A stretch of DNA of 35,454 nt from SZUA-521 sp041738285 (GTDB lineage: Bacteria > Pseudomonadota > Gammaproteobacteria > Pseudomonadales > Azotimanducaceae): assembly GCA_041738285.1 (NCBI GenBank), contig JBGSQB010000236.1, positions 1 to 35,454 of the forward strand. The letters are read 5' to 3'. The translations under genes and the position numbers were made by a program. Below the pieces are notes generated by a model that was not told where the DNA came from, ran no database searches, and saw nothing but the letters and a program-made list of their open reading frames with translations. Positions 15,378 to 23,182 of the stretch are shown piece by piece; within the stretch, counting starts at the first letter, position 1, and each line of letters begins with the position of its first letter.

Positions 15378-16469
15378 CTAGACATTGAAGCGAAAATGCA
15401 CGACATCGCCGTCCTGCATCACGTATTCCTTGCCCTCGAGCCGCCATTTGCCCGCATCTTTCGCGCCCTGCTCGCCCTTGCAGGCGACGAAGTCGTCATA
15501 AGCGATGACCTCGGCGCGGATGAACCCCTTCTCGAAGTCGGTATGGATGACGCCGGCTGCCTGCGGCGCCTTGGCGCCCTTGCGGATCGTCCACGCCCGC
15601 ACTTCTTTCGGACCCGCTGTGAAATAGTCCTGCAAACCGAGGAGGCCGTAGCCGGCTCGAATCACGCGATTCAAACCCGGCTCCGTCATGCCGAGGTCGG
15701 CCAGGAAGTCGGCCCGCTCGGATTCTTCGAGCTCGGCGATCTCCGATTCCAACTTGTTGCAGATCGGCACCACGACTGCACCTTCTTCCGCAGCAATGCG
15801 TTCCACATCGGCGAGCAGCGGATTGTCGGTGAAGCCGTTCTCATCGACGTTGGCCAGATACATCACCGGTTTCGCTGTGATCAGGTGAAACTCACGCAGC
15901 CTGCGTTGCTGATCCTCGTCGAGTCCCAGGGCACGCACCGGTCGACCCTCGTTGAGTCCTTGGAGCGCACGCTCGAGGAGCGCGGCCATGGCCTTCGCAT
16001 CCTTGTCACCAGCGCTCGCGACTTTGCGTGCACGATCAAACGCGCGCGATACCGACTCGAGGTCGGCGAGCGCAAGTTCGGTGTTGATCACTTCGATGTC
16101 ATCGCGCGGTGAAACGGACCCCGACACGTGAACGACGTTGTCGTCGACGAAGCAGCGTACGACATGGGCGATCGCATGCGTTTCCCGGATGTGGGCGAGA
16201 AACTGATTGCCCAGGCCCTCGCCTTTCGAGGCGCCCGCCACGAGCCCCGCGATATCGACGAACTCCATCGTGCTCGGGATCACCTTCGCCGGTTTGACGA
16301 TCACCGCAATCGCTGCCAATCGCGGATCAGGCACCGGCACGATGCCCGTGTTGGGCTCGATGGTGCAGAACGGAAAGTTCTCCGCGTCGATCCCAGCTTT
16401 GGTGAGCGCATTGAACAGTGTCGACTTGCCGACGTTCGGCATACCGACGATGCCGCAATTGAAGCCCAT
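15378..16469 (-). CDS. ychF: Ribosome-associated ATPase YchF
   Basis: A 363-residue Obg-family P-loop protein, normal length. G1 GMPNVGKSTLFNALT (9-23), G3 DIAGLVAGASKGEGLG and G4-like NVDEN, where E replaces the Lys-Asp pair and is linked to ATP preference over GTP in this family. The C-terminal TGS domain ends at DGDVVHFRFNV. YchF (OLA1 in eukaryotes) binds ribosomes and is redox- and stress-linked. The stop of pth directly abuts its ATG (16470/16469), so the two are translationally adjacent, as in most gammaproteobacteria. Confidence 0.97.
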   Translation of the reverse strand: MGFNCGIVGMPNVGKSTLFNALTKAGIDAENFPFCTIEPNTGIVPVPDPRLAAIAVIVKPAKVIPSTMEFVDIAGLVAGASKGEGLGNQFLAHIRETHAIAHVVRCFVDDNVVHVSGSVSPRDDIEVINTELALADLESVSRAFDRARKVASAGDKDAKAMAALLERALQGLNEGRPVRALGLDEDQQRRLREFHLITAKPVMYLANVDENGFTDNPLLADVERIAAEEGAVVVPICNKLESEIAELEESERADFLADLGMTEPGLNRVIRAGYGLLGLQDYFTAGPKEVRAWTIRKGAKAPQAAGVIHTDFEKGFIRAEVIAYDDFVACKGEQGAKDAGKWRLEGKEYVMQDGDVVHFRFNV

Positions 16470-17069
16470 CTAGTTACTTCCTTGCGCAGGTGGCGCGTGC
16501 AGTTCGTTCATCGCCTTGTTCAACTCGCCCCCGAGCAGACGCGCGAGCACCGAGTCCTTGATGTCGAGCGCCGCTGCGACTCGCTCGACTTCGGCTGTCG
16601 GCATGGTGATGCCAGTGAGATAGGCCGTAACGCGACTGGCATCGCCAGGATGTCCAACGCCGATGCGCAGTCGAGCGAATCCGGCCTCGTTGCCCAACCC
16701 GCGAATCACGTCGCGAATGCCATTATGGCCGTTGTGTCCACCGCCGATCTTCAATCGGATATCGCCGGGCTCGAATGCCATCTCGTCATAGGCAATGACG
16801 ATCTCGTCGGCGCCCAGCTTGTAGAACGACGCGACCGCGCCGACCGCCTCACCCGACAGATTCATGTAGGTCGTCGGAATCATGAGACGAACGTCGTGAC
16901 CCAGGATCGTGCCTCGACCGATGCGCGCCTTCAGGCGCGCGTCGGTATCGAGCCGAATCGAGAATCGTGCCGCCAGCCGCTCCACGAACACAGCACCGAC
17001 ATTGTGGCGTGTGCGCTCGTAGCGCGAGCCTGGATTTCCCAGGCCCGCGATGAGACGGATGGCGACCAC
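16470..17069 (-). CDS. pth: Peptidyl-tRNA hydrolase
   Basis: A 199-residue enzyme that frees tRNA from peptidyl-tRNA dropped off the ribosome. Seen: LIAGLGNPG with the conserved Asn, catalytic His in TRHNVG, the substrate-binding TYMNLSGEAV, and the catalytic Asp in AYDEMAFEPGDIRLK followed by GGGHNGHNGI. The only well-placed start is GTG (17069-17067), 3 nt after the rplY stop. It lies between rplY and ychF, the conserved order. Confidence 0.97.
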   Translation of the reverse strand: MVAIRLIAGLGNPGSRYERTRHNVGAVFVERLAARFSIRLDTDARLKARIGRGTILGHDVRLMIPTTYMNLSGEAVGAVASFYKLGADEIVIAYDEMAFEPGDIRLKIGGGHNGHNGIRDVIRGLGNEAGFARLRIGVGHPGDASRVTAYLTGITMPTAEVERVAAALDIKDSVLARLLGGELNKAMNELHAPPAQGSN

Positions 17070-17072
17070 GGG

Positions 17073-17786
17073 TCAGTCTTCGTCGGCTTCGTCGTCCTTG
17101 GCCTTTTCCTCTTCCTTGACGGTCGCCACTTCCGGACTCGGAGCCGCAGCTTCATCAGCCTGATCGAGTGCCTCCATCTCGGCAGCCATGGTCGACTCGC
17201 CCACACTCACGACCATGACGTCGTGTTCTGCGCGATCTTCCTCATCGTGGCCTTCGAGGGCTTCGAGCACCACACCTTCCGGCAACTTGAGCTCCGACAG
17301 GTGGATCGCATCGCCGACCTTCAGTGGCGTCATGTCGATCTCGATGTACTCAGGCAGATTGCGCGGCAGACAGGTGACTTCCACTTCGATCAGGTGGTGC
17401 GTGATGATGCCTCGCTCCGTCTTTACCCCATAGCACTCGGCTTCGTTCAGGAAGTGGATCGGGATATCGACCGTCAGTTCCTGGCCTTCCACGATGCGCT
17501 GGAAGTCGATGTGAATCGCGCGACCCGTCATCGGGTGGCTTTGAACATCGCGCGCAATCACCTGATTTGCCGCATTGTCGATGTTGAGCGACAGGATCTG
17601 AGAAAAGAACGTGTCGTGCTCGGTCGCCTTCGCAAGCGCACGCGCATTCAGCGTAACGGACACTGGGGCCTCGCCTCCGCCGTAGACGATACCTGGCACT
17701 TTCTCGCCAGCACGGCGCAGGCGGCGGCTCGCACCTTTCCCTACGTCCGTGCGGAGCTCCGCTTTCAGTTCGAACTTTTGTGACAT
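17073..17786 (-). CDS. rplY: Ribosomal protein bL25, long (CTC/TL5) form
   Basis: A 237-residue 5S-rRNA-binding protein with an N-terminal L25 domain (RTDVGKGASRRLRRAGEKVP, 12-31) and a C-terminal beta domain as in Thermus TL5 and Bacillus Ctc, then an acidic Glu/Asp-rich tail after about residue 195. Longer than the 94-residue E. coli protein, as is common in Pseudomonas and relatives. AGGAG lies 6 nt before the ATG. Between prs and pth, in conserved order. Confidence 0.96.
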   Translation of the reverse strand: MSQKFELKAELRTDVGKGASRRLRRAGEKVPGIVYGGGEAPVSVTLNARALAKATEHDTFFSQILSLNIDNAANQVIARDVQSHPMTGRAIHIDFQRIVEGQELTVDIPIHFLNEAECYGVKTERGIITHHLIEVEVTCLPRNLPEYIEIDMTPLKVGDAIHLSELKLPEGVVLEALEGHDEEDRAEHDVMVVSVGESTMAAEMEALDQADEAAAPSPEVATVKEEEKAKDDEADED

Positions 17787-17815
17787 GTCATTCTCCTGCT
17801 AGTCACAGATAAACA

Positions 17816-17844
17816 CGCATCGGACCGCGACCTGTTCCGATACG
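17816..17844 (-). terminator. Hairpin after prs, weak terminator candidate
   Basis: On the minus strand CGTATCGGA pairs with TCCGATGCG (9 bp, one G-U) around an 11-nt loop, 17 nt past the prs stop. Only a short GTGTTT follows, so termination would be partial at best; it may act as an mRNA-processing or attenuation structure before rplY. Confidence 0.3.
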
Positions 17845-17860
17845 CACCTTCAACGAGCCG

Positions 17861-18838
17861 TCAGCGAAACATCGCGCTGATCGACTCTTCGTTACTCACC
17901 CGGCGAATGGCTTCCGCCAGCAACCGGTCAAGACTCAATTGCTCCACGCGGCCGCAGCCGCGGGCTTCCGCCGACAACGGGATGGTATCCGTGACGTAAA
18001 GGCGGTCGAGGGCGGATGCGCTGATGCGCTCGATCGCGTTACCGGAGAGCACCGCGTGCGTGATGTAGGCAACCACCTTCTCGGCGCCCCTGTTCTTGAG
18101 CGCTTCGGCTGCCTGGCACAGCGTGCCTGCCGTATCGACGATGTCGTCGACAATGATGCAGCTGCGGCCTTCGACGTCGCCGATGACGTTCATGACCTGG
18201 CTTTCATTGGCGTGCGGCCGCCGCTTGTCGATGATGGCAAGATCGGTGTCGTGAATGAGCTTCGCCACCGCGCGCGCCCGCACGACACCGCCGACGTCCG
18301 GGGATACGACAATTGGGCGATTGTAGTTCTGCGCCAGTGCATGATCGATGAGCACCGGCGTCGCGTACACGTTGTCGACCGGTACGTTGAAGAAGCCCTG
18401 AATCTGGTCGGCGTGCAGATCGACGGTGAGCACGCGATCGACGCCAGCCACGTTCAGCATGTCTGCCACCATCTTGGCGCTTATCGGCACCCGGGCCGAA
18501 CGCGGGCGTCGATCCTGACGGGCGTAGCCGAAGTAAGGCAGCACCGCCGTGATTCGGCTGGCGGAGGCCCGTCGGATCGCGTCCGACATCACCATCAGTT
18601 CCATCAGGTTGTCGTTGGTCGGCGCGCAGGTCGACTGCAACAGGAATACGTCGGAGCCGCGCACGTTCTCGATGATCTCGACGTTGACCTCGCCATCGCT
18701 GAAGCGGCCCACGTTGGCCTTACCCAGGTTGATGCGCAATTCATGGGAGACGCGCTGGGCCAGCTCCTGGTTGGAATTGCCTGCAAAGATGATGAGGTTC
18801 GGCAAGAGTCTGTTCCGGTTGATGAACTTTCTGGACAT
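17861..18838 (-). CDS. prs: Ribose-phosphate pyrophosphokinase
   Basis: About 325 residues; makes PRPP from ribose 5-phosphate and ATP for nucleotide, His, Trp and NAD synthesis. Seen: LIIFAGNSNQELAQ at the N-terminus, the catalytic flexible-loop region YARQDRRPRSARVPISAK, DLHADQIQGFFNVPVDN, VVVSPDVGGVVRA and the PRPP loop CIIVDDIVDTAGTL. ATG 18838 (MSRKF) is chosen over the longer frame to 18901, which would run into a REP-like repeat. Upstream on the same strand is tRNA-Gln, as in many gammaproteobacteria. Confidence 0.97.
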   Translation of the reverse strand: MSRKFINRNRLLPNLIIFAGNSNQELAQRVSHELRINLGKANVGRFSDGEVNVEIIENVRGSDVFLLQSTCAPTNDNLMELMVMSDAIRRASASRITAVLPYFGYARQDRRPRSARVPISAKMVADMLNVAGVDRVLTVDLHADQIQGFFNVPVDNVYATPVLIDHALAQNYNRPIVVSPDVGGVVRARAVAKLIHDTDLAIIDKRRPHANESQVMNVIGDVEGRSCIIVDDIVDTAGTLCQAAEALKNRGAEKVVAYITHAVLSGNAIERISASALDRLYVTDTIPLSAEARGCGRVEQLSLDRLLAEAIRRVSNEESISAMFR

Positions 18839-18893
18839 GTTGCTTGGGTGAGTTGTTAGCGCGGATCTACACGCCTGCACCTGTCGATCCGAT

Positions 18894-18925
18894 CGCCGCA
18901 TTCGCGCGCAAGCGCGCTCCCACAG
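18894..18925. repeat. REP-like palindromic element
   Basis: CATTCGCGCGCAAGCGCGC followed by TCCCACAG: a GCGCGC/GCGCGC stem with AA loop and the same TCCCACA flank as the element at 15294-15321. Located just upstream of prs. Confidence 0.75.
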
Positions 18926-18980
18926 TGCTAGCGCTCGCGCGCCTCAATCTAATCCATCAACTCCAGTGTGAGGTCGCGGT

Positions 18981-19029
18981 GCTGCAAGCCGCTCTGCTGA
19001 CTCCACTGTTTGGCTTACGGCGCTAGGAT
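18981..19029. repeat. Duplicated copy of the tRNA-Gln 3' end and its flank
   Basis: This 49-nt stretch is a near-identical direct repeat of 19134-19181: the same GCTGCAAGCCGCTCTGCT, CTCCACTGTTTGGCT and CGCTAGGAT, with one substitution and a changed acceptor-stem segment (TTACGG versus TGGGG). In the second copy the last 18 nt are the genuine 3' end of tRNA-Gln, so the first copy carries a truncated tRNA end without T-loop. It could be the scar of a lost tRNA copy or an excised element. Confidence 0.8.
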
Positions 19030-19143
19030 GACTCGGCCGCCTGCGACGGCCTCGCCCTTCGGGTCGACGTCGCTTTGCGACGTCGCTCAGCGTCCGCTTC
19101 GCGGACGCTGTCGAACCACGTTCTCATCCTAGCGCTGCAAGCC
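19012..19143. repeat. 132-bp element with 20-bp terminal inverted repeats and two internal hairpins
   Basis: The ends 19012-19031 and 19124-19143 are inverted repeats matching at 18 of 20 positions, with a perfect core GCGCTAGGATGA/TCATCCTAGCGC. Inside are two perfect hairpins with 3-nt loops: CGACGTCGC/GCGACGTCG (19065-19085) and CAGCGTCCGC/GCGGACGCTG (19088-19110). No coding capacity. The look is that of a MITE or REPIN-type element lying just downstream of tRNA-Gln. Confidence 0.65.
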
Positions 19144-19181
19144 GCTCTGCTAACTCCACTGTTTGGCTGGGGCGCTAGGAT
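19134..19181. repeat. Second copy of the direct repeat, overlapping the tRNA-Gln 3' end
   Basis: A 48-nt partner of 18981-19029, offset by 153 nt. Positions 19164-19181 are the 3' acceptor and part of the T-arm of tRNA-Gln; 19134-19163 is the downstream flank. Also overlaps the right inverted repeat of the 132-bp element. Confidence 0.8.
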
Positions 19182-19238
19182 TCGAACCTAGGTATGCCAG
19201 GATCAAAACCTGGTGCCTTACCGCTTGGCGACGCCCCA
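19164..19238 (-). tRNA. tRNA-Gln (UUG)
   Basis: A 75-nt cloverleaf on the minus strand beginning TGGGGCG with the U1-A72 pair typical of tRNA-Gln. The D-arm is GCCAAGCGGTAAGGC, the anticodon stem-loop CCAGGTTTTGATCCTGG carries TTG, and the T-arm is CCTAGGTTCGAATCCTAGG. Discriminator G73 and encoded CCA (plus-strand TGG at 19164-19166). Located upstream of prs, the usual gammaproteobacterial position. Confidence 0.95.
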
Positions 19239-19333
19239 AATGAACCCGTTGGTCGCCCAAATATCCGGTCCGCGCAAGGCGCTGCGGGCGCAAAAGGGCG
19301 GCTATTGTGTCCATCGCCCCCAACCCTGTCAAA

Positions 19334-19948
19334 TCAAGGGGTTCCGGTGCCGAACCACCACTGTTTCGGCAGCAATGTGACCCGTACGGGGCCTTTTTCG
19401 GCAATCACGCGGCCGGGCAGACGGCGATCGCTGTCATGGGTCTGGTAGCGATCGAAGGTCAACTGCCAGCGATGCTGGGCCAGTTGCGTCAGGTCACCGG
19501 CGGCATCCATGGTCTTGGCATCCACCCGCATGGTCGGTGCGGGTACGCCTTTGATCCAATGGGTGAGCGCCGACACCGGCACATCCACTCCGAGCCACCG
19601 GCGCATGGCGGTCTCGGTGTCAGGTTCCCTGTAGATCGCCCCATCGGCCGCATACAGTGTGACGGACGAGCCATCGCCGACCAGGCGACTGCGGCCCTGA
19701 CCCATCGGTCCCCATAGCTCGATGTCGAATCCACCTGATCTGTTCTGCCACCGAAAATTACCGGAAAAGCCATCGGCCTCGGTCCGCACCGCGATGCGGC
19801 CGCTGACGATGAAGCCGTCCACCGCGAGATCCGTGGGCGCCGGAGCAAACGATGCGCATCCGCTCACCACCACCGCCAGCAGAATCGCGATGTGAGGTGC
19901 TCGGAAAAAGCTGTTTGGAAATAACGAGTTAGAGATCCAGGTCAGCAT
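19334..19948 (-). CDS. lolB: Outer-membrane lipoprotein receptor LolB
   Basis: A 204-residue lipoprotein that takes lipoproteins from periplasmic LolA and inserts them into the outer membrane. Signal peptide ends at the lipobox VVSGC (Cys near 31). LolB-like landmarks: VSGRIAVRTEADGFSGNFRW, a hydrophobic loop region DIELWGPMGQG, and a C-terminal DRRLPGRVIAEKGPVRVTL. Divergent from hemA across 64 bp, the conserved arrangement. In most relatives ispE follows lolB; here tRNA-Gln follows directly with no room for it. Confidence 0.93.
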   Translation of the reverse strand: MLTWISNSLFPNSFFRAPHIAILLAVVVSGCASFAPAPTDLAVDGFIVSGRIAVRTEADGFSGNFRWQNRSGGFDIELWGPMGQGRSRLVGDGSSVTLYAADGAIYREPDTETAMRRWLGVDVPVSALTHWIKGVPAPTMRVDAKTMDAAGDLTQLAQHRWQLTFDRYQTHDSDRRLPGRVIAEKGPVRVTLLPKQWWFGTGTP

Positions 19949-19964
19949 GAGGGGTGGGTGAGTC

Positions 19965-19973
19965 TGCTATGAT
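19965..19973 (+). promoter_or_regulatory. Extended -10 promoter of hemA
   Basis: TGCTATGAT at 19965-19973 is a TGn extended -10 with hexamer TATGAT. No good -35 lies 17 bp upstream, which extended -10 promoters do not need. The transcript would begin about 30 nt before the hemA ATG at 20013. Confidence 0.55.
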
Positions 19974-20012
19974 GCCGCGTCTTTTCTTGCGTCGGACGCT
20001 GTTTACGAGCCT

Positions 20013-21276
20013 ATGGCCATTCTCGCCTACGGCCTCAATTTTCGCACGGCGCCGATCGAGCTGCGGGAACGCATCGCGTTTCCCGAGGATGGCATGATCG
20101 ACGCGCTGCGCGATTTGCGCCGCGACCTGCCCGCGGTGGGTGAGGCGGCAATACTCTCGACGTGCAATCGCACCGAGGTGTACTGCGCCGCCGAGCTTAC
20201 GGACTTCGATCCGCTTGCCAACTGGCTCGCGGCATATCGCCGCGTGGACGCCGATGACATCCGCGGCGCGGCGTACGCCCACTGGGACCGCGACGCCGCG
20301 CGTCATCTCATGCGCGTTGCATCGGGCCTGGATTCCCAAGTATTGGGCGAGCCGCAGATCTTCGGCCAGGTGAAGGATGCCTACGAGGTTGCCCGTGCCG
20401 CCGGCACGCTCGGTCCGGAACTCAACCTGCTGTCTCAAGTCACGATCAACGTGGCCAAGCGGGTGCGCACGGACACCGATATCGGTCGCAATCCCATTTC
20501 GATTGCCTATGCGGCCGTGTCTCTGGCTCGTCAGCTCTTTACCAATCTGGGTGAGAAGTCCGCCTTGCTGCTGGGCGCGGGCGAGACCGTTGAACTGGTC
20601 GCTGAACATCTACGCGAGGCCGGCATCGGCCGCATGACCATCGCCAATCGAACGCTCGTGCATGCCGAGACATTGGCCGAGCGTGTCGGCGCGCGGGCAA
20701 TTCAGCTGTCAGACATGCCGCGCCATCTGGCCGAGCATGACATCGTCATCGCATCCACGGCGAGCACGTTGCCCGTGCTCGGCAAGGGCGCCGTGGAGGC
20801 GGCACTGAAGCTGCGAAAGCGGCGGCCGATCTTCATGGTCGACATCGCCGTACCGCGCGACATCGAGCCGGAAGTCGGCACACTCGACGACGTCTATCTG
20901 TATTCGATCGATCGATGATCTCACGGAGATCATCGAGGCCAATCTGGGCCAACGACGACGCGCCGCCGAATCAGCAGAGGCGCTGATCATCGAAGGCACA
21001 GATCGCTACTTTCGTGAGAAACGGATCCGCGATGGCCAGCATCTGCTGCGATCGTTTCGTTCCCGCGCAGAGCTTGCCCAGACGGCGGAGCTCGAGCGCG
21101 CGCTGATGCGGCTCAAGAGCGGAGAAGATCCGACCATCGTCACCGAACAGCTGGCGCGGGCATTGACGCAAAAGCTCCTGCACGAGCCAACGATCGCCAT
21201 TCGTAAAGCGAGCGCCGACGGTCGCAACGATCTGCTCAGTTATCTGCGGGCGATTTACGGTATCGAACCAGACTGA
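20013..21276 (+). pseudogene. hemA: Glutamyl-tRNA reductase gene, split by a 4-bp frameshift
   Basis: HemA reduces glutamyl-tRNA to glutamate-1-semialdehyde, the first step of tetrapyrrole synthesis. The first 301 residues (20013-20918) include LSTCNRTEVY with catalytic Cys51, DSQVLGEPQIFGQVK and the NADPH-domain LLLGAGETVELVAEHL. The frame then stops at TGA 20916-20918 inside TCGATCGATCGATGATC. Removing one 4-nt ATCG unit restores YSIDDLTEIIEANLGQRR and a continuous frame to 21276, giving a 419-residue protein, the normal length. The C-terminal dimerisation domain is otherwise intact, and prfA follows 9 nt later. The gene is essential where this route is used, so a sequencing or assembly error, or a very recent slippage, is more likely than a lost gene. 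Confidence 0.9.
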
Positions 21277-21285
21277 TCGAACGTC

Positions 21286-22380
21286 ATGACACTCACCCAG
21301 TCCATCGTCGAGAAACTGGGCGATCTTCGCGATCGCCACGAAGAGCTGTCCGCGCTACTCGCCGATCCGGAGACGATCGCATCGCGCGACAAGTTCACCG
21401 CGCTGTCACGCGAGTACACGGAGCTCGAGCCGGTGCTTGCGAGCTTTTCGCGCTACCGCAAACTGGAAGACGAAATCGAAGCCGCGCGCGCGCTGCTCGA
21501 AGACGACGACCCGGAGATGAGAGCGCTGGCCAGTGATGATCTGGACGCACTCGCCTCACGACTGCAGGTCGTGGAAGCGGAACTGCTCGCAGAGCTCGTG
21601 CCGAAGGATCCGAACGATTCATCCAACGTGTTTCTCGAGATTCGTGCGGGCACCGGTGGCGATGAAGCTGCGATCTTCGCTGGCGATCTGTTCCGCATGT
21701 ACTCGCGCTACGCCGAGTCCCGCGGCTGGCAACTCGAGGTCGTGTCTCAACGGCCCGGCGAGCATGGCGGTTTCAAGGAAATCATCACGCGTGTCGCTGG
21801 CCGCGAGGTGTATGGCCGGATCAAGTTCGAATCGGGCGTGCACCGCGTCCAACGGGTGCCCGCGACGGAATCTCAGGGCCGCATCCACACGTCGGCTTGC
21901 ACGGTTGCGGTCCTGCCTGAAGTCGACGAGGTAGAGGACATCGAAATCGACAAGGCCGACCTGCGCGTCGACACCTACCGCAGTTCGGGCGCAGGTGGCC
22001 AGCACGTGAACAAGACCGACTCAGCCATCCGCCTCACGCACATCCCGACCGGTATCGTCGTCGAGTGTCAGGACGAGCGATCGCAACACAAGAACCGTGC
22101 GCGAGCGATGTCGCTGCTCAAGGCAAAGCTCATTGACACTGCGCGGAAAGCTCAGGAAGCCGCAACCGCCGAGTCGCGTAGAAACCTCGTCGGCAGCGGC
22201 GATCGCTCGGAGCGGATCCGTACCTACAACTTTCCGCAGGGCCGCATCACTGACCATCGCATCAATCTCACCGTGTACAAACTCGGCGAGGTGATGGAGG
22301 GTGAACTCGACTCCGTGGTCGTTCCGTTGCTACAGGAGCACCAGGCGGATCAGCTCGCCGCCATCGGTGCTACGGCATGA
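21286..22380 (+). CDS. prfA: Peptide chain release factor 1
   Basis: A 364-residue class I release factor reading UAA and UAG. The stop-codon recognition motif PAT is in RVPATESQGRIHTSA (RF1 type, not RF2 SPF), and the catalytic GGQ is in SSGAGGQHVNKTDSA. The N-terminal coiled region and the C-terminal ITDHRINLTVYKL are typical. Nine nt after hemA and 7 nt before prmC, which methylates the GGQ glutamine: the standard operon. Confidence 0.98.
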   Translation: MTLTQSIVEKLGDLRDRHEELSALLADPETIASRDKFTALSREYTELEPVLASFSRYRKLEDEIEAARALLEDDDPEMRALASDDLDALASRLQVVEAELLAELVPKDPNDSSNVFLEIRAGTGGDEAAIFAGDLFRMYSRYAESRGWQLEVVSQRPGEHGGFKEIITRVAGREVYGRIKFESGVHRVQRVPATESQGRIHTSACTVAVLPEVDEVEDIEIDKADLRVDTYRSSGAGGQHVNKTDSAIRLTHIPTGIVVECQDERSQHKNRARAMSLLKAKLIDTARKAQEAATAESRRNLVGSGDRSERIRTYNFPQGRITDHRINLTVYKLGEVMEGELDSVVVPLLQEHQADQLAAIGATA

Positions 22381-22387
22381 TCGAGGC

Positions 22388-23182
22388 ATGACCACCGCGC
22401 GGGCACTGCTCGACGCATTCAAAGGCGAGCAGCGCCGCGACGTGGAGGTCGTTCTGTGCCACGTGCTCGGCAAGTCGCGCGCATGGCTCTACAGTCACGG
22501 CGACGACGCCCTCCCCAACTCCACACGGCGCACATTGGCAGCGCTTCTCGATCGCTTGCGCGGGGGCGAACCGGTCGCTTACCTCATTGGCGAGCGCGAG
22601 TTCTGGGGCCTCAGTCTCAGCGTGACGCAGGATGTGCTCATCCCACGTCCGGAAACCGAATTGGTCGTTGAACTGGCGCTCAACCGCCTGTCGCGGGGTG
22701 CGCATGTGGTCGATCTCGGCACGGGTTGCGGGGCGCTGGCGATTGCGATCAAGTCAGAGCGCGCCGACTGCACGGTGATGGCGACGGATCGGTCCGACAA
22801 CGCGCTGCGCCTGGCGCGCGCCAACGCCAAGCGCCATGGGCTGGACATCGAGTTCCAGTGCCGCGATTGGCTGGAAGGACTCGGTACATTCGATCTGATC
22901 GTCAGCAACCCGCCCTACGTGCGCAGCGACGACCCGCATCTGCCCGCACTGCGCTTCGAACCCGAAGGTGCGCTCGTAGCCGGTGCGGATGGGCTTGAAG
23001 CAATCACCCGAATCCTCACCGACATACGCGACCATCTGCGCAGCGCAGGCCACGTCATCATCGAGCACGGCTTCGATCAGGGTGCCCAGGTGCGAGCGCT
23101 CTTCAACGCGGCGGGCTTATCCGGTGTCGCGACGTTTTCGGATCTCGGCGGTCGCGAGCGTGCTACGCTCGGCACGCGATGA
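22388..23182 (+). CDS. prmC: Release factor glutamine methyltransferase
   Basis: About 264 residues; N5-methylates the Gln of the GGQ motif in RF1 and RF2 using SAM. The N-terminal helical domain binds the factor; the Rossmann domain begins at HVVDLGTGCGALAIAI, and the catalytic NPPY is in LIVSNPPYVRSDDP. IPRPETELVVE is the other family signature. The longer frame from 22301 is rejected because it lies within prfA; ATG 22388 gives a normal N-terminus. Its stop overlaps the moeB start by 4 nt (ATGA). Confidence 0.97.
   Translation: MTTARALLDAFKGEQRRDVEVVLCHVLGKSRAWLYSHGDDALPNSTRRTLAALLDRLRGGEPVAYLIGEREFWGLSLSVTQDVLIPRPETELVVELALNRLSRGAHVVDLGTGCGALAIAIKSERADCTVMATDRSDNALRLARANAKRHGLDIEFQCRDWLEGLGTFDLIVSNPPYVRSDDPHLPALRFEPEGALVAGADGLEAITRILTDIRDHLRSAGHVIIEHGFDQGAQVRALFNAAGLSGVATFSDLGGRERATLGTR

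Noticed and set aside
16128..17783. A 551-codon open frame on the plus strand
   Set aside because: It lies antisense to ychF, pth and rplY, all with clear family motifs; long antisense frames are expected at this GC content.
18981..19181. attL/attR of a prophage at tRNA-Gln
   Set aside because: The repeats are only 153 nt apart with no integrase or cargo between them; at most a scar.
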